DNA of 64,000 nucleotides, taken from the NCBI GenBank assembly GCA_028023455.1, contig JAQFVV010000280.1:436001-500000 (forward strand). Direction: 5' to 3'. The translations under genes were made by a program, and so were the position numbers. Shown here in pieces: positions 1-10,639 of the stretch. Under the pieces are notes generated by a model. It saw nothing but the letters and a program-made list of their open reading frames with translations, was not told the DNA's origin and did no database searches. The stretch's first letter is position 1. Every line of letters begins with the position of its first letter. The stretch comes from Epiperipatus broadwayi (taxonomy: Eukaryota; Onychophora; Udeonychophora; Euonychophora; Peripatidae).

Positions 1-1810
1 TCTTGGAATCCAGTTTAAAATTTCAATTGTCCATCTATTATCATCTCTTCTAGCAATATGTCCAGCCCAACTCCATTTCAATCTTTTAATTTTTTCAATA
101 AGGTCAGTAACATCTGTTTGTTGTCTTACCCATACATTGCGTTTTCGATCTCTTCTTGTTACTCCCAACATACATCTCTCCATACTCCTTTGAGTGGTCT
201 GAAGTCTCTTTATTGCTCTTCTATTAAGTGTCCAAGTCTCAGATCCATAAGTAAGAACTGGTAAAACACATTTGTTAAAAACCATTCTTTTCAAACACAT
301 AGGCATATTCCCTTTTAGTATCAAGTTATTTCTACCAAAAGCACTCCAACCAAGATTAATTCTATGATTAATTTCCTCCATTATGTTTCCATCTGTATTA
401 ATAATCTGACCTAAGTATTTGTAACTGTTAACTTCTAATTCTTCATAATCAATCTTTATTTTCATATTTTGAGCAAATCGATTAAACATTACTTTAGTCT
501 TTTTAACATTTATCTTTAGTCCTACTTTTCTACTTTCATCTGCTAACTCCTGCAACATTTCCTGCAGCTCTGAAGCATTATTTGCAAAAACAACTACATC
601 ATCTGCAAAATCTAAATGACTTAAATACTCTCCATTTACTTTCATTCCTTTAGCTTCCCATTTTAATCCACAAAATACTTTTTGCAGCACTGCTGTAAAA
701 AGTTTTGGAGATATGGAGTCACCTTGCCTTACACCTTTCTCAATGTTGATTTTTCCAGTATCATTATGTAATCTAATTGTTGCTGTTGCATTTTTATAAA
801 TATTCTTTAAAATATGACAATATCCTGGATCTACACCTTGATGATCCAATGCTTTAATCACTGAAGAAATGTGTATAGAATCGAATGCCTTTTCATAATC
901 TACAAATCCAAAACATAATGACAACTCATATTCATTTGTCCTTTCTATGACTTCTCTCAATACCTGGATATGATCTATTGTACTAAAACCACTTTTAAAT
1001 CCAGCTTGTTCTCTTGGTTGGTGGAAATCCAAAGTTCTCTGTAGACGAGTTGTAATTATCTTGGTAAAAATTTTATATAAAACTGATAAAAGGCTGATAG
1101 GTCTGTAATTTCTAATATCTTCTTTATCACCTTTTTTAAATATTAATATTATTACTGCATTCTTCCAATCTTCCGGTACATCTTTATCATTTAGGCATTT
1201 GGTATATAACTTTGCTAAAATTGTTTCTATTTCTTCACCTCCTTCTTTTAATATATCAATTATAATTCCATCATTTCCTGGAGCCTTTCCTTTCTTCATA
1301 CATTTAATTGCATGTCTCACTTCTTCATTTAAAATTCTGGGCAATTCGGAAGATATAATAGATATAGGAGGTACTTGTTCTTTATTACTATATAATTCTT
1401 GATAAAAATCTCCTACCAATTTCATGATGTCATCTCTCTTTTTAGTAATAATTCCATCTTTTTTTCTTATTGCAGATATAAATTTCCTACCAATACCAAA
1501 ACATTCTTCCAATCTTCCGGTACATCTTTATCATTTAGGCATTTGGTATATAACTTTGCTAAAATTGTTTCTATTTCTTCACCTCCTTCTTTTAATATAT
1601 CAATTATAATTCCATCATTTCCTGGAGCCTTTCCTTTCTTCATACATTTAATTGCATGTCTCACTTCTTCATTTAAAATTCTGGGCAATTCGGAAGATAT
1701 AATAGATATAGGAGGTACTTGTTCTTTATTACTATATAATTCTTGATAAAAATCTCCTACCAATTTCATGATGTCATCTCTCTTTTTAGTAATAATTCCA
1801 TCTTTTTTTC
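1..1810 (-). pseudogene. RTE (BovB-like) LINE, reverse transcriptase part, cut by window edge
   Basis: On the minus strand this encodes the reverse transcriptase of the same element as the endonuclease. From the ATG near 1423 the frame appears open down to position 1, with no stop that I could see, and leaves the window. Motifs seen are GKAPGNDGI, NYRPISL, YEKAFDSI (motif A), KGVRQGDSISP (motif B), FADDVVVFAN (motif C, about 598-609), KYLGQII and the C-terminal GHIARRDD block. An identical 344-bp copy of part of the N-terminal linker lies between this frame and the endonuclease, so the two halves cannot be read through. Apart from that duplication and one frameshift the copy is well preserved, hence fairly young. 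Confidence 0.85.
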
Positions 1811-1845
1811 TTATTGCAGATATAAATTTCCTACCAATACCAAAA
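1158..1845. repeat. 344-bp perfect tandem duplication inside the RTE element
   Basis: Bases 1158-1501 and 1502-1845 read as identical. The second copy starts at cattcttccaatc and both end at ccaataccaaaa. Because 344 is not a multiple of three, the duplication shifts the frame of the LINE polyprotein. Such a perfect duplication is either very recent or an assembly artefact. Confidence 0.9.
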
Positions 1846-3145
1846 TGTTGTTTACATTCTTGAGACTTTTATTTTCTTCTACAGCTTTCCTTGCTATTTC
1901 ACAATTATACTTTCTTATATCATTTTCAACTCTTTTCCGTACCATTTTACAAAATTCGAGATATTCAATTCTTTTTAATACATCATTTTTGTATATCTTC
2001 ATATTCCTTCTTTTCTTCATAAATTCTCTAGTCTCAGTAGAAATTTTATTAGTCAATTGCTGCTTTTTTCTACCAGCTATCTTTGTTGCAGTTTTTAAAA
2101 GTGTATCAGTTATTTTCATATTAATTTCATTCAAATCTGAATCATGTTCAAAATCTCCTAACACTTGAAACCTATTTGTAAGTTCTAATTTAAATTCATT
2201 AGAATGTTTCTGAAGATTAGGAATATCAACTGTAAATATTGTTTTTCTCAATAATTTTTGTCTCTCTAGTTTTACATTAACACGTAACTTACACCTTACT
2301 AATCGATGGTCACTTACTGTGTTAAATTTATTAAGAACATTACAATCTTGAAATATGTATGTCCTGTTAGTCAAAATATAATCCAATTCTGCTGTACCTT
2401 CATTTGGATGCTTCCATGTCCATTTCCTTTTAACATTTTTCTCAAAAAATGAATTCATAATATAAAGTTTTTCTTTTTCTGCAAACTCCACAAGTCTATG
2501 TCCTCTCTCATTTCTATTACCATAACCAAAATTACCTACAGCAATTTCATCTTTCATTTGTCTACCAATTCTAGCATTAAAGTCTCCCATAACAATTTTA
2601 AAATGTTGTTTACTCTGATCAAAAGCCTTTTGTACATCCATATAAAAATCTTCTACTACTTCATCACTATGAGAACGTGTTGGGGCATAAACCTGAATTA
2701 TCTGCATTTGGTATCTGCTATTAAGTTGTATAACTAATCTTGCAACTCTGTCCGATACACCATCAATCTCCACAATATTGTTCTTCCACTTTTTATTTAT
2801 AATGAATCCTACTCCACTTGTATTTCCAATATGTGTGCCTTTATAATAGAGTATATGTCCACTTTTTAAATCAATTGTTTCTTCACCTTTTCTTCTAACT
2901 TCACAAAGTCCAATAATGTCCCATTTAATATAAGACAATTCTTCTTCTAATTCTTGCAATCTTCCTTCACTTGAAAGTGATCTGCAGTTGTAAGTACCTA
3001 AATAAAAAGTCGTCATCAAATGGCAGCCTGGGTCCACAATCAGGGGATTCTTAGCACCCTCCGCTTTCGGCCACCAACCGCTGCCTTGGTTGGTGACTTT
3101 ACAGCCTCCTGGGAATAAGGGCCATGCTTTATTTTTGTCTGTCAT
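1811..3145 (-). pseudogene. RTE (BovB-like) LINE, endonuclease part of the polyprotein
   Basis: The 444-codon reading frame is the apurinic-like endonuclease half of a retrotransposon polyprotein, which nicks target DNA to prime reverse transcription. Visible signature blocks in order are YNCRSLSSEGR near residue 53, GLCEVRR (catalytic Glu) near 80, YAPTRSHSDE near 155, MGDFNARIG near 187, LDYILTN near 254 and SDHRLVRC near 280. This is the family often annotated as craniofacial development protein 2-like, because ruminant CFDP2 captured a BovB endonuclease. The start at MTDKNK is shared with the copy at 19574. The frame ends early: in place of the continuing linker to the reverse transcriptase it runs into a TAA just after the duplicated block, which indicates a one-base frameshift near 1855-1865. 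RTE membership is established by motif; BovB-like is inference. Confidence 0.88.
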
Positions 3146-3490
3146 AATTATATATATGTATTGGAAAAATATTTAGCATTTACACAAACATTCATTCTGC
3201 CTTATCAGGCACTGAGAAGAAAGACCATGGTGTTTTTTGATCTTAAACTCAAAGGTAAAAAGCCAATAAACTCACCACGCTGGCTAATGCGTGTTGGTGA
3301 GCAGCCCATCCATGTTCGTATACTATATGAATAATCACATAGTAATAACAGCTGCAATGACAAGAACGTATGGAGTGGACATTAGGAATTTTCCCTGCTC
3401 GGTTCCTTTAAGGCCTCCAAGAGGAATCAAAGGGTCTCCTTTCAGTTAATAGCAAACTCCTTTCTGCAGCCGAACCACAAATATATTCAC
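3146..3490 (-). mobile_element. 5' untranslated region of the RTE element
   Basis: This stretch directly precedes the element's start codon on the minus strand and is clearly richer in G+C than the flanking intron, falling back to A+T-rich sequence near 3490. That change marks the probable 5' end of a full-length insertion. No promoter motif or ribozyme was recognised. Confidence 0.55.
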
Positions 3491-5700
3491 ATATATCACA
3501 AAGTAATTTATTAATCTTCTTATTGGGCATCTTACAATGCTGTATTTTATCGTCTACAGAAAATTTTATTTTATTGAGTCTTCAATAACTTGCATAATTG
3601 ATTGTACATAACTTTTCAAATAAATCTTTTAATTTTATTATTCTTTAATAATAAACATTTTCATAAATTTATCTCTTTTATTAAAAATATGTAAAAAGTG
3701 TTACTATTATTAAAATTTGTCTCCAATTTATACATATACTTACAAATGAAGATATACTGTATTTTTAAATCAGAAAGTATCAAAATTATTTTAATATGCT
3801 TTTAAATGTTTTTTGACCTAATTATTATATACATTTAGCTAAGAATATTAAGTACTGAAAGATCACTTGATGACTTTTAAAAGGATTTAAAAGTACATCT
3901 TATTCTATCTCAAACAAGATTACACATTGATTTACAAGTGCATATTTCAAGAATGTATGGTAAATTGGGAATATTGGCCAAAATCATATTTTCAATCAAA
4001 ATTGGCATAAATCTGCTATTAATTTGATATTAAACAGCATCACAAATGACTCCATGATAATTTCTAAATGTATATATAGATTAAAGCACTTTATACGCAC
4101 ATGTATATGCAGACAGATAAAGATTGCATAACAAATTGTGACAGCTAATTAATAAAATTATTAAAAAGATAGATGATGAGTTAAAACTTATTAATAACAA
4201 CTAAATCTTATAATTTTAGCTTTTATAACAATTGATAAATTACTGTTGTAATCAAATCAAAACCTGTTATAGGTTATTTTATAATTTCTCTTTTAACAAT
4301 TAATTCATAAAATAGAACATGTTATGAAATAATTTTAAAAAGTTAAAAGAAAATTGTAAACTACAAATCTATTAGTTTGTTATAAACTTTATACAAAATA
4401 TTTATAATAATTATAAAAAATAAATAATGAGATTTATTACAATTAAAGAAAGATGAATCCAAAAGAACTAAATAAGACTGGAAAAAGCTTTGAAAAACTA
4501 TATAAATAACTGGATCCATTAAATAAAAAAAAGGATCTTAATAATATGCTTTATATAATTAATGAAGCTAATTCAAAAAATATTCCCTATTTATTTAGTT
4601 TGCCATAACTTTTCTCAGTCAATGAATATGGTCATTGAAGCCATCCTAACAACAGATGTGACATGTGCACATATTTCTAATTTTTTTCTCACTCTAAGCA
4701 AAGAAAAAAACTAGAAGAAATGAAGATGGTCAGAAGATAGAACTTCACATGATCACCATTTCTTATGCTTGCTCATAACTGTTTGGAGAGTTTTGTCTGT
4801 TAAGATAGAAATTCTGTAACCAAGTTTGCAAAGAACCTCAAAGAAAGATAAACATTAAAATTTTTATGGCTTTAAGACATTATCTGAGCCAATATTAAAT
4901 AACATCCCTGCTTTAAGCTTTTGTGAGATTGCTACTGTATCTTTTTTTATATAAATAAATATCTATATTGTCTATGTACATGTTTGTCTGTTTTTTAAAC
5001 TTTGGAGTGTTATAAGTTTCATGCATAGGCAACAATAACATTACAGTTCAGGGAATCATTATTCTTTAATTGATATCAAGCCCTTTATGTATGTTATATA
5101 ATTTATTACAAAATATATAGTAACACAAGAAAAACACTTTACACGTGCAAAAAATTAATTATATCAAAATTTAAACAGGAGATAGAATTTCCAACTAAGT
5201 TTGTATAATAAAGTTTATAAATGTATACCCAGTATTTATACAAACAGATTAACAAACAGAAAGACAACTGGAGTGTTGGGGGGGGGGGGAGGCAGGCAAA
5301 CAGTTATACAGAAGGATAGATAGATGGATCAATTAGAATGACTGGAACTAGAACAATTTTAAAAATGAATAGAACATAATTAAATCATTATATACAATGG
5401 AAAAGGAGCAAAAATATTGAATCCATACAACATGTCCATAGTAAAATAATCTATCTTTAAATAGGCCCTTTTTTTTATTGATATTATATAATCATCACAG
5501 GAATTGAGAAAAAGAAGAATATATTTCTGTCTTATAATCTTCTTTATGAAAGAGAAGCAATAAGATGTACATTTCTATTTGTTTGATGGAATAACTGATA
5601 TAAAGGCTCAGAGTGAAGATAAAAGAAAATATAATAAATAATTGTGTTAAAATAATAAAAATAATTTTACTTGAAAAATTGCTAAAAAAAAAAGTCATAC
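3491..5700. other. NPC2 intron 3, part: no gene found
   Basis: A+T-rich sequence with a run of 12 G at about 5278-5289. I searched the minus strand for the missing last NPC2 exon (a Trp-rich strand and a final Cys-Trp-Glu block) and saw none. Confidence 0.5.
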
Positions 5701-5876
5701 CTTTGGATAACTACTTTTGACTTCCATAAGTGCTTGGTAAGAATAGTCTTGGTTTGATTTTAAAGGACAAATAAGGCCTGAATTTTTACATGCATCTGGT
5801 TGTGGTATTGGAAAAGGAACAGGGATGCCAGAAATGATTCCATGTACAACAGCTTTTGTTTTATTGGCAATTTCAG
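5701..5876 (-). CDS. NPC2: NPC2 intracellular cholesterol transporter, exon 3
   Basis: NPC2 is a small secreted or lysosomal ML-domain protein that binds sterols and hands them to NPC1. This 176-bp exon encodes residues 72-129 and completes codon 71. It carries the family hallmark KAVVHGIISGIPVPFPIP followed by DACKNSGLICPL, with the fourth and fifth conserved cysteines, then the YSY and KSSYPK strand. The acceptor reads ttgttatag|CTGAAA and the donor CCAAAG|gtatga on the minus strand; the exon ends in phase 0. It joins exon 2 in frame (phase 1). Roughly 20-25 C-terminal residues, including the sixth cysteine, should be in a further exon, which is not visible in the window. The exon shows no disruption, so the gene looks functional as far as it can be seen. 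Confidence 0.93.
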
Positions 5877-6599
5877 CTATAACAAATGTAAATATATATT
5901 ATTATTATTATTAAGACATTATTAAATGAATGTTTAATTTCTATATGTTTTAAGAATTATTGTTAATTCCCTCATATGTTCTCCTTTAGTTCACAATCAC
6001 ATTAGGCAATACTGAAATACACTTATTTCAACTACAGAGATCAAAATATGAGAATTTATTAAATTAGATAACCTAAATAGCAGCAGATCCAAACTTCTAT
6101 AATTAGTTTCTCACTAATATTCTTATTTGTGATAAAAGGCACTGCATTTCTAGTAAATATCAAAAAAAAAAAGAAAAGAAAATGGTGACCAATTTTATGG
6201 AAACAGTGCAAATTCAGTCCCTCTTATTAGAAACTCAATTAATTAAAAACTAAATCCAGAAATTCAGCCATCTTAAATTTAGTGTTCAAAGAATTATGGC
6301 TTTTGAAATTGAAAAGATTCCCCTCTCCCCTAATATAACTAAATATTAACAAATGGTTTGCATCAAAATATCGTATCCAACATTTATTTTAAGCTACAAT
6401 CTGAAAATTGCTTCATTATAATAAATAAGAAGCATATAAGTAAAAACAATATTTAGATAAATATAATAAATTTTCAAATAATTTAATATATCAAGCACAG
6501 AGTTCTTCTTTTCAAAATAGTTCATAAATATCCAAAATAGAAATAAAACAAACTAACTCCTTTTTAAAACTAGTTTTTTATATGACTATAATCATGAAA
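5877..6599. other. NPC2 intron 2, proximal part: nothing recognised
   Basis: A+T-rich intron with a short TTA run at about 5898. Intron 2 as a whole runs 5877-16025 (10149 bp) and holds the Penelope-like element, a SINE and the Gypsy element listed separately. Confidence 0.5.
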
Positions 6600-7880
6600 A
6601 AAAAAATCCAATGTTTCGAATAGTCTTTTTCAAGGCACACTAAAATAAAATAAAATATATATATAACAAATAACACATATTCCATAAAAATAAATAAATA
6701 AATAAAAAATTACAAAATATATTCATAACCAAAAATTTACCTTATCTCACTCTCCTTTCCTATTACCAACAAACACAACTCAAAGAGAAACAATTTCCTT
6801 TTATTAAAAAAAAAAAAATCTATATATATCCTTTAAAACATTTAATTAAAAACCTATTATTTTCTTTTCTGTTTATCTATTAACATCCTATTTAATTGTG
6901 GTTTTATTTCATTAATATATATACTTTCTTTTATCATCCTTTCATTATATAACTTAATACATTCCAAAGGCTTTATATCAAAATCCCCATGCTTAAATTT
7001 ATTCATGTGAATGTAAACAGCAGAATTTTTATCACCTAAATGCTGTTTTAATCTAGTTTTTAATTTATTCTTACTAGTCCCAACATATGTCATTTCTACA
7101 TTCTTTCTAAAACAATTCAAACATTTTATCAAATAAACTGAATTCATAATATCTAACCTATTATAATCCCCATTATTATTAATTAAAAGATTTAAACTTT
7201 CTTTCTTTTTATAAACTGGACAAATTGAAACATTATATTTCCTATTAATCATTTTAATTAATTTCTTAACTTTAATAAATAAATCTTTAGATATATTAAA
7301 ACCAACATAAATAATCTTTTCTCTATTCCTACTCCTATCTAATCCCATTCTATTTCTTATTTTATTTATATTTTTATTAGAAAACAAATGTTTAATTACA
7401 CCCCTAGGATAATCATTCATAAAACATTCATTCCTAATGATATCAATCTCATTCCCAAACAAATTACTATTTGAACAAAACTTAATTGCCCTAATAATTT
7501 TATTATTAACAATATTAATTTTACTATGATTATCAATATCTGAAAACCAATTATTTGATAATCCAAAAAATGTTTTTTTTTCTAAATACAGATGTTTCTA
7601 TACTAACACTACCATTCCTATCAATTTTTTTTAAAAATTCTAACATCCATATTCAATAACATTAATATATTCTTTTTTCATAGTAAATTTTATTTTTTCA
7701 ACTCTACCATTAATATAACTCAAAAAATTATCTGCAATTCTTTTATTACCATTGAAAACCATAAAATAGTCATCAACATATCTAACATAAAAAATTTTCA
7801 AATATATATAGACATAAACATTTCTTTTATTGGTCTAAAAATACATCTAACTTTCTAATCACAATTTCATAATAGATTAA
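6600..7880 (-). mobile_element. Penelope-like retroelement, 3' half with GIY-YIG endonuclease
   Basis: Penelope-like elements pair a telomerase-related reverse transcriptase with a GIY-YIG nuclease. On the minus strand a RYVDDYFMVF catalytic block (about 7769-7786) is followed, after frame breaks near 7580-7640, by a 201-codon frame at 6857-7462. That frame includes MNSVYLIKCLNCF, then the nuclease core MTYVGTSKNKLKTRLKQHLG, and a downstream FKHGDFDIKPLE block. The order RT then GIY-YIG fits an EN-bearing Penelope-like element. The N-terminal RT motifs are missing or decayed beyond about 7880, so the copy is 5'-truncated. The 3' untranslated region runs to about 6600. The family assignment is firm; the subfamily is not determined. 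Confidence 0.82.
6605..6640 (-). ncRNA. Possible decayed hammerhead motif in Penelope-like element 3' flank
   Basis: The minus strand reads CTTGAAAAAGACTATT followed by CGAAACATTGG, the place and shape of the hammerhead core reported from Penelope-like elements (CUGANGA, stem II, GAAAC, short stem III). The first core box is damaged and stem II is weak, so this would be inactive if it is a hammerhead at all. Confidence 0.35.
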
Positions 7881-8267
7881 TTTTACCTTTAACTTAATCA
7901 ATCTAAAAATGAATTAATCTTCAACAACAACAAAAAACAATAGTAATGTTTACCAAAAAATTTTCACAAACATTTGATTTGTATAAATTGCTAAATAAAT
8001 ACTTACCTAGTTCTTGACTTTACTCTTTTGGTTTATTAGAAGGTAAGCAAAAGTAAACCAACCTATGTATTATTTACATGTCTATAAAATTATTACTTTT
8101 AAAAATTTTTACAATAATCATATGTAAACAGCTTTTCAAAAACTTTAAGAATAATTTTTATTCATTATATGATATGGTTATTAAATCCATTTTGTGATAT
8201 AATTATAAACCATTATTTCTTCACAGCAATATATTCCTAAATATTTTTCAGGTATAATTAGAAAACT
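7881..8267. other. NPC2 intron 2: nothing recognised
   Basis: A+T-rich spacer between the Penelope-like element and the SINE. Confidence 0.5.
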
Positions 8268-8628
8268 ATATAACTAATTGTATTTTTATATTGGACTATT
8301 TCCATCATCTAATATGTGTGTTGAATGTCTTTAGAAAAGTTTAATTTTATTTAAATATTCCAAATGCATTCAACTGTTAGTAATACCACAGCAAACAACT
8401 GTTAGTAATGTCACTGCAAACAGGTTAGTATATGCACTAACTGTTAGTAATATCACAGCAAACAGGTTAGAATATGTACTTTTTGAGAGGTATTTTTCTC
8501 CCCTCTTCTTCGGGTGTTGCTGGCCTGACCAGTGACAGAACTAGCATGGGATTCGAACCTGGGTTCTTAGATTCTTGATTATTGAATTTTAAGGTAATGC
8601 TTTAACCAACTGAGCCATCCTGCCAAAG
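8268..8628 (-). mobile_element. tRNA-derived SINE
   Basis: On the minus strand the element starts with a tRNA-like head: GGCAGGATGGCTCAGTTGG (box A) and, about 45 nt on, GGTTCGAATCCC (box B). A tRNA-unrelated body follows to about 8268. A second copy on the same strand at 60690-60975 is similar along the whole length. This copy has an internal threefold repeat of a 25-30 nt block (about 8375-8470, with caactgttagtaat in each unit) that the other copy has once. The head resembles tRNAs of the Lys/Ile type, but the source tRNA was not identified. Confidence 0.8.
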
Positions 8629-8776
8629 GCTATTTATTTATCTAGCACCATGTTTTATTTGTAACTGCTATATTTTGTAGAAAATATATTAGGTTTTAGT
8701 AACTCAAGAGCTAAGTTTTTACTTCAGAGAAACATAGTAATAAAATATAAACACATATCTAGTTTAAAAAGCAATA

Positions 8777-9241
8777 GCATCTTACTGTGGAAACCAGTAG
8801 CAGAAACCGGTCTGGGGATATTCTGCAAAGCTAGTTAAGAGCTTATTTGCGAGCTCTATATACAAGCTCGTTAAATTAGGTCATGTGACATATGACTTGA
8901 TTTCTTTGAAATTTTATTTTTTGCTATTAAGACTTTGGCGATTTTGCATTGCTAAAGTTATTAATATATGGTGTATCTGAACTTGATTCAGTCCCATATG
9001 ACTATTTAAGTTAGATAGCTGGATTGGAAGACATGAATGTCTGAAAATTTCAGATTTTCTACTTAATAGTTATCAATTAGATAAAGGGCTTGGCTTGTCC
9101 TGGTATTTTTAATCTAATGCGTGAATATCCTAGCACCTCACTGAGGAAACCAGTAGCAGAAACCAATCTGAGGTTGGGGATATTCTGCAAAGCTTGTTAA
9201 GAGCTTATTTGCGAGCTCTATATATAACATATATAGCAATA
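8777..9241 (+). mobile_element. Retrozyme-like insertion with two hammerhead-like motifs
   Basis: The 3' LTR lacks this segment, so it is an insertion. It is flanked by the 7-bp direct repeat AGCAATA (8770-8776 and 9235-9241). It begins and ends with copies of one block: 8777-8860 and about 9131-9224 both read CAGTAGCAGAAACC, then GGGGATATTCTGC, then GAGCTTATTTGCGAGCTC. The block contains hammerhead core boxes whose predicted cleavage points lie at 8812/8813 and 9168/9169, 356 nt apart. This is the arrangement of retrozymes: slightly more than one unit bounded by hammerheads in direct orientation, small, and non-coding. The first motif has A6 changed to T (CTGTGGA) and lacks its upstream strand. 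Confidence 0.72.
9123..9185 (+). ncRNA. Hammerhead-like motif, second copy in the retrozyme-like insertion
   Basis: Outer stem I GAATATCC (9123-9130) pairs with GGATATTC (9178-9185). Inner stem I ACCTCA (9135-9140) pairs perfectly with TGAGGT (9169-9174). Between them lie CTGAGGA (9141-9147, fits CUGANGA), an 11-nt stem II region, and GAAA (9159-9162). The other copy has the palindrome ACCGGT at stem III where this one has ACCAAT, so this stem III is damaged. Stem II is not convincing. Predicted cleavage would follow C9168. Probably a decayed ribozyme. Confidence 0.6.
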
Positions 9242-10141
9242 AAAAGATCGCTAATAATTAATGGAAATGTAAATAGATATGTACATTTTAAAAAGTAATG
9301 AAAAATACTGAAAAAATAAAGAAAACTTTATTTTGACAATTTGAGTTTAAGTCTAATTAAACAAAGAAAGACTGGTTTGCAGATAAATTAGACTTAAACA
9401 GATAAAGATTGTAACTTAAAAGCATTCTATAAAAAATTTCAAAAAGATAATGCAATGAGTATTTTCAAGGCCGGAATATTACTCATGGATTTAAAATATC
9501 AACAAAACTGGGTATTGTTAAAATCGAATTATTAAACAATTTTAGTAGAAAACAAATGAATAAATATTTGAAAATAATTACTCAGGAATGCTGTCATTAT
9601 AAAAATACATTAGTCAAATGGATTTACTTTACATTGGAATGATAGGAATTTAAATAGTGCGCACAACAAGAGTGCTGTCGCCAGCTTTTCTCCACTCATC
9701 GCATGCTGTCATAAGGATCTTTGAGAAAAGCTGAGGGAGAAGTGGCCCTACTTTTCTGCAATGATGGAAGCATCCCAGAGCCATGCCTCTGAAGATGAAA
9801 GCTAGCCAGCTAGAGAAAATGTTTATAGACCTAACTGGTCTTTTATTATTTGTATATGCCTGAGAAGGCCCAATGAGGATTGTGTTTTAAGTACCGTGAG
9901 TATAAAACCCTAGTATTCACTTAAGTCCACCACTATTGCAGTGGCAATATTTGCTTGCTTGGTGGCAATTATAGCAGTGAAGATTTAGAACTTTAAATCA
10001 AGGACTAATTGTTAATGTGTAGATTAAGAAACTAATGAATGCTATTTAGTAAAACCTTAATTGATATATATAATATGTAAATAAATGTATTTATTCTTAT
10101 TTAATAATGTTATGGCTAATCAATATTTTTGTGATAATTGT

Positions 10142-10159
10142 TGGTGCAGTCAGACAGTC
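10142..10159 (+). promoter_or_regulatory. Candidate tRNA primer-binding site
   Basis: Directly after the 5' LTR the sequence reads TGGTGCAGTCAGACAGTC, followed by ACATTCGAACC, which looks like the complement of a tRNA 3' end and T arm. The spacing does not fit a standard tRNA exactly, so the primer is not named. Confidence 0.5.
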
Positions 10160-10639
10160 ACATTCGAACCACATGCAACAGTAGAGATTTGTTATAATAG
10201 TGATATATATATTTGTGTCTCGTGTAAATAGGTTTGTATTGGAATAATTTAGTATAAACTAGGATTTTGTTCTCATGAATATATTATAACGGTCCGATAA
10301 AAGATGAATTTCCAGTCTTACAGTATCTGCACTACAAGGGTGCCATCTAGGCCAATTGAACCTAGAAAATTTATAAAGTAGGCAGATACGCGCTGACAAA
10401 GATCCAACTTTTATTTATTATTTAGACCGTTAGCCTAAGTCACTAGCTCAGTGGAGACACAGAGATAATGTATAACTTTGTTTAATTTCATATCTTAAAT
10501 ATAAAAAAATAAAAGCCACTGCCAGTAATTAACACACAAACAACATTTATTAATGCACATATATAATCATTTTAAATTTGAGGAATAACATTTATTATTT
10601 TTTTAATATTAACTTTTAATTTAAATTATTATTTTAAAA

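Larger units (their letters stand above)
8666..10143 (+). repeat. 5' LTR of the Gypsy element
   Basis: Starts TGCTATATTTTGTAG exactly as the 3' LTR does and stays alignable to about 10143 apart from indels. It has lost the TATA box region present in the 3' LTR and carries the hammerhead-bearing insertion at 8777-9241. Right boundary uncertain by about 5 bp. Confidence 0.82.

Noticed and set aside
3491-5700. Search for the last NPC2 exon
   Set aside because: No minus-strand stretch with the expected Trp strand and Cys-Trp-Glu block was found, so it is assumed to lie outside the window.
8490-8628. A genuine tRNA gene
   Set aside because: The spacing between the A and B boxes and the long attached body, repeated at 60690, show a tRNA-derived SINE rather than a tRNA gene.
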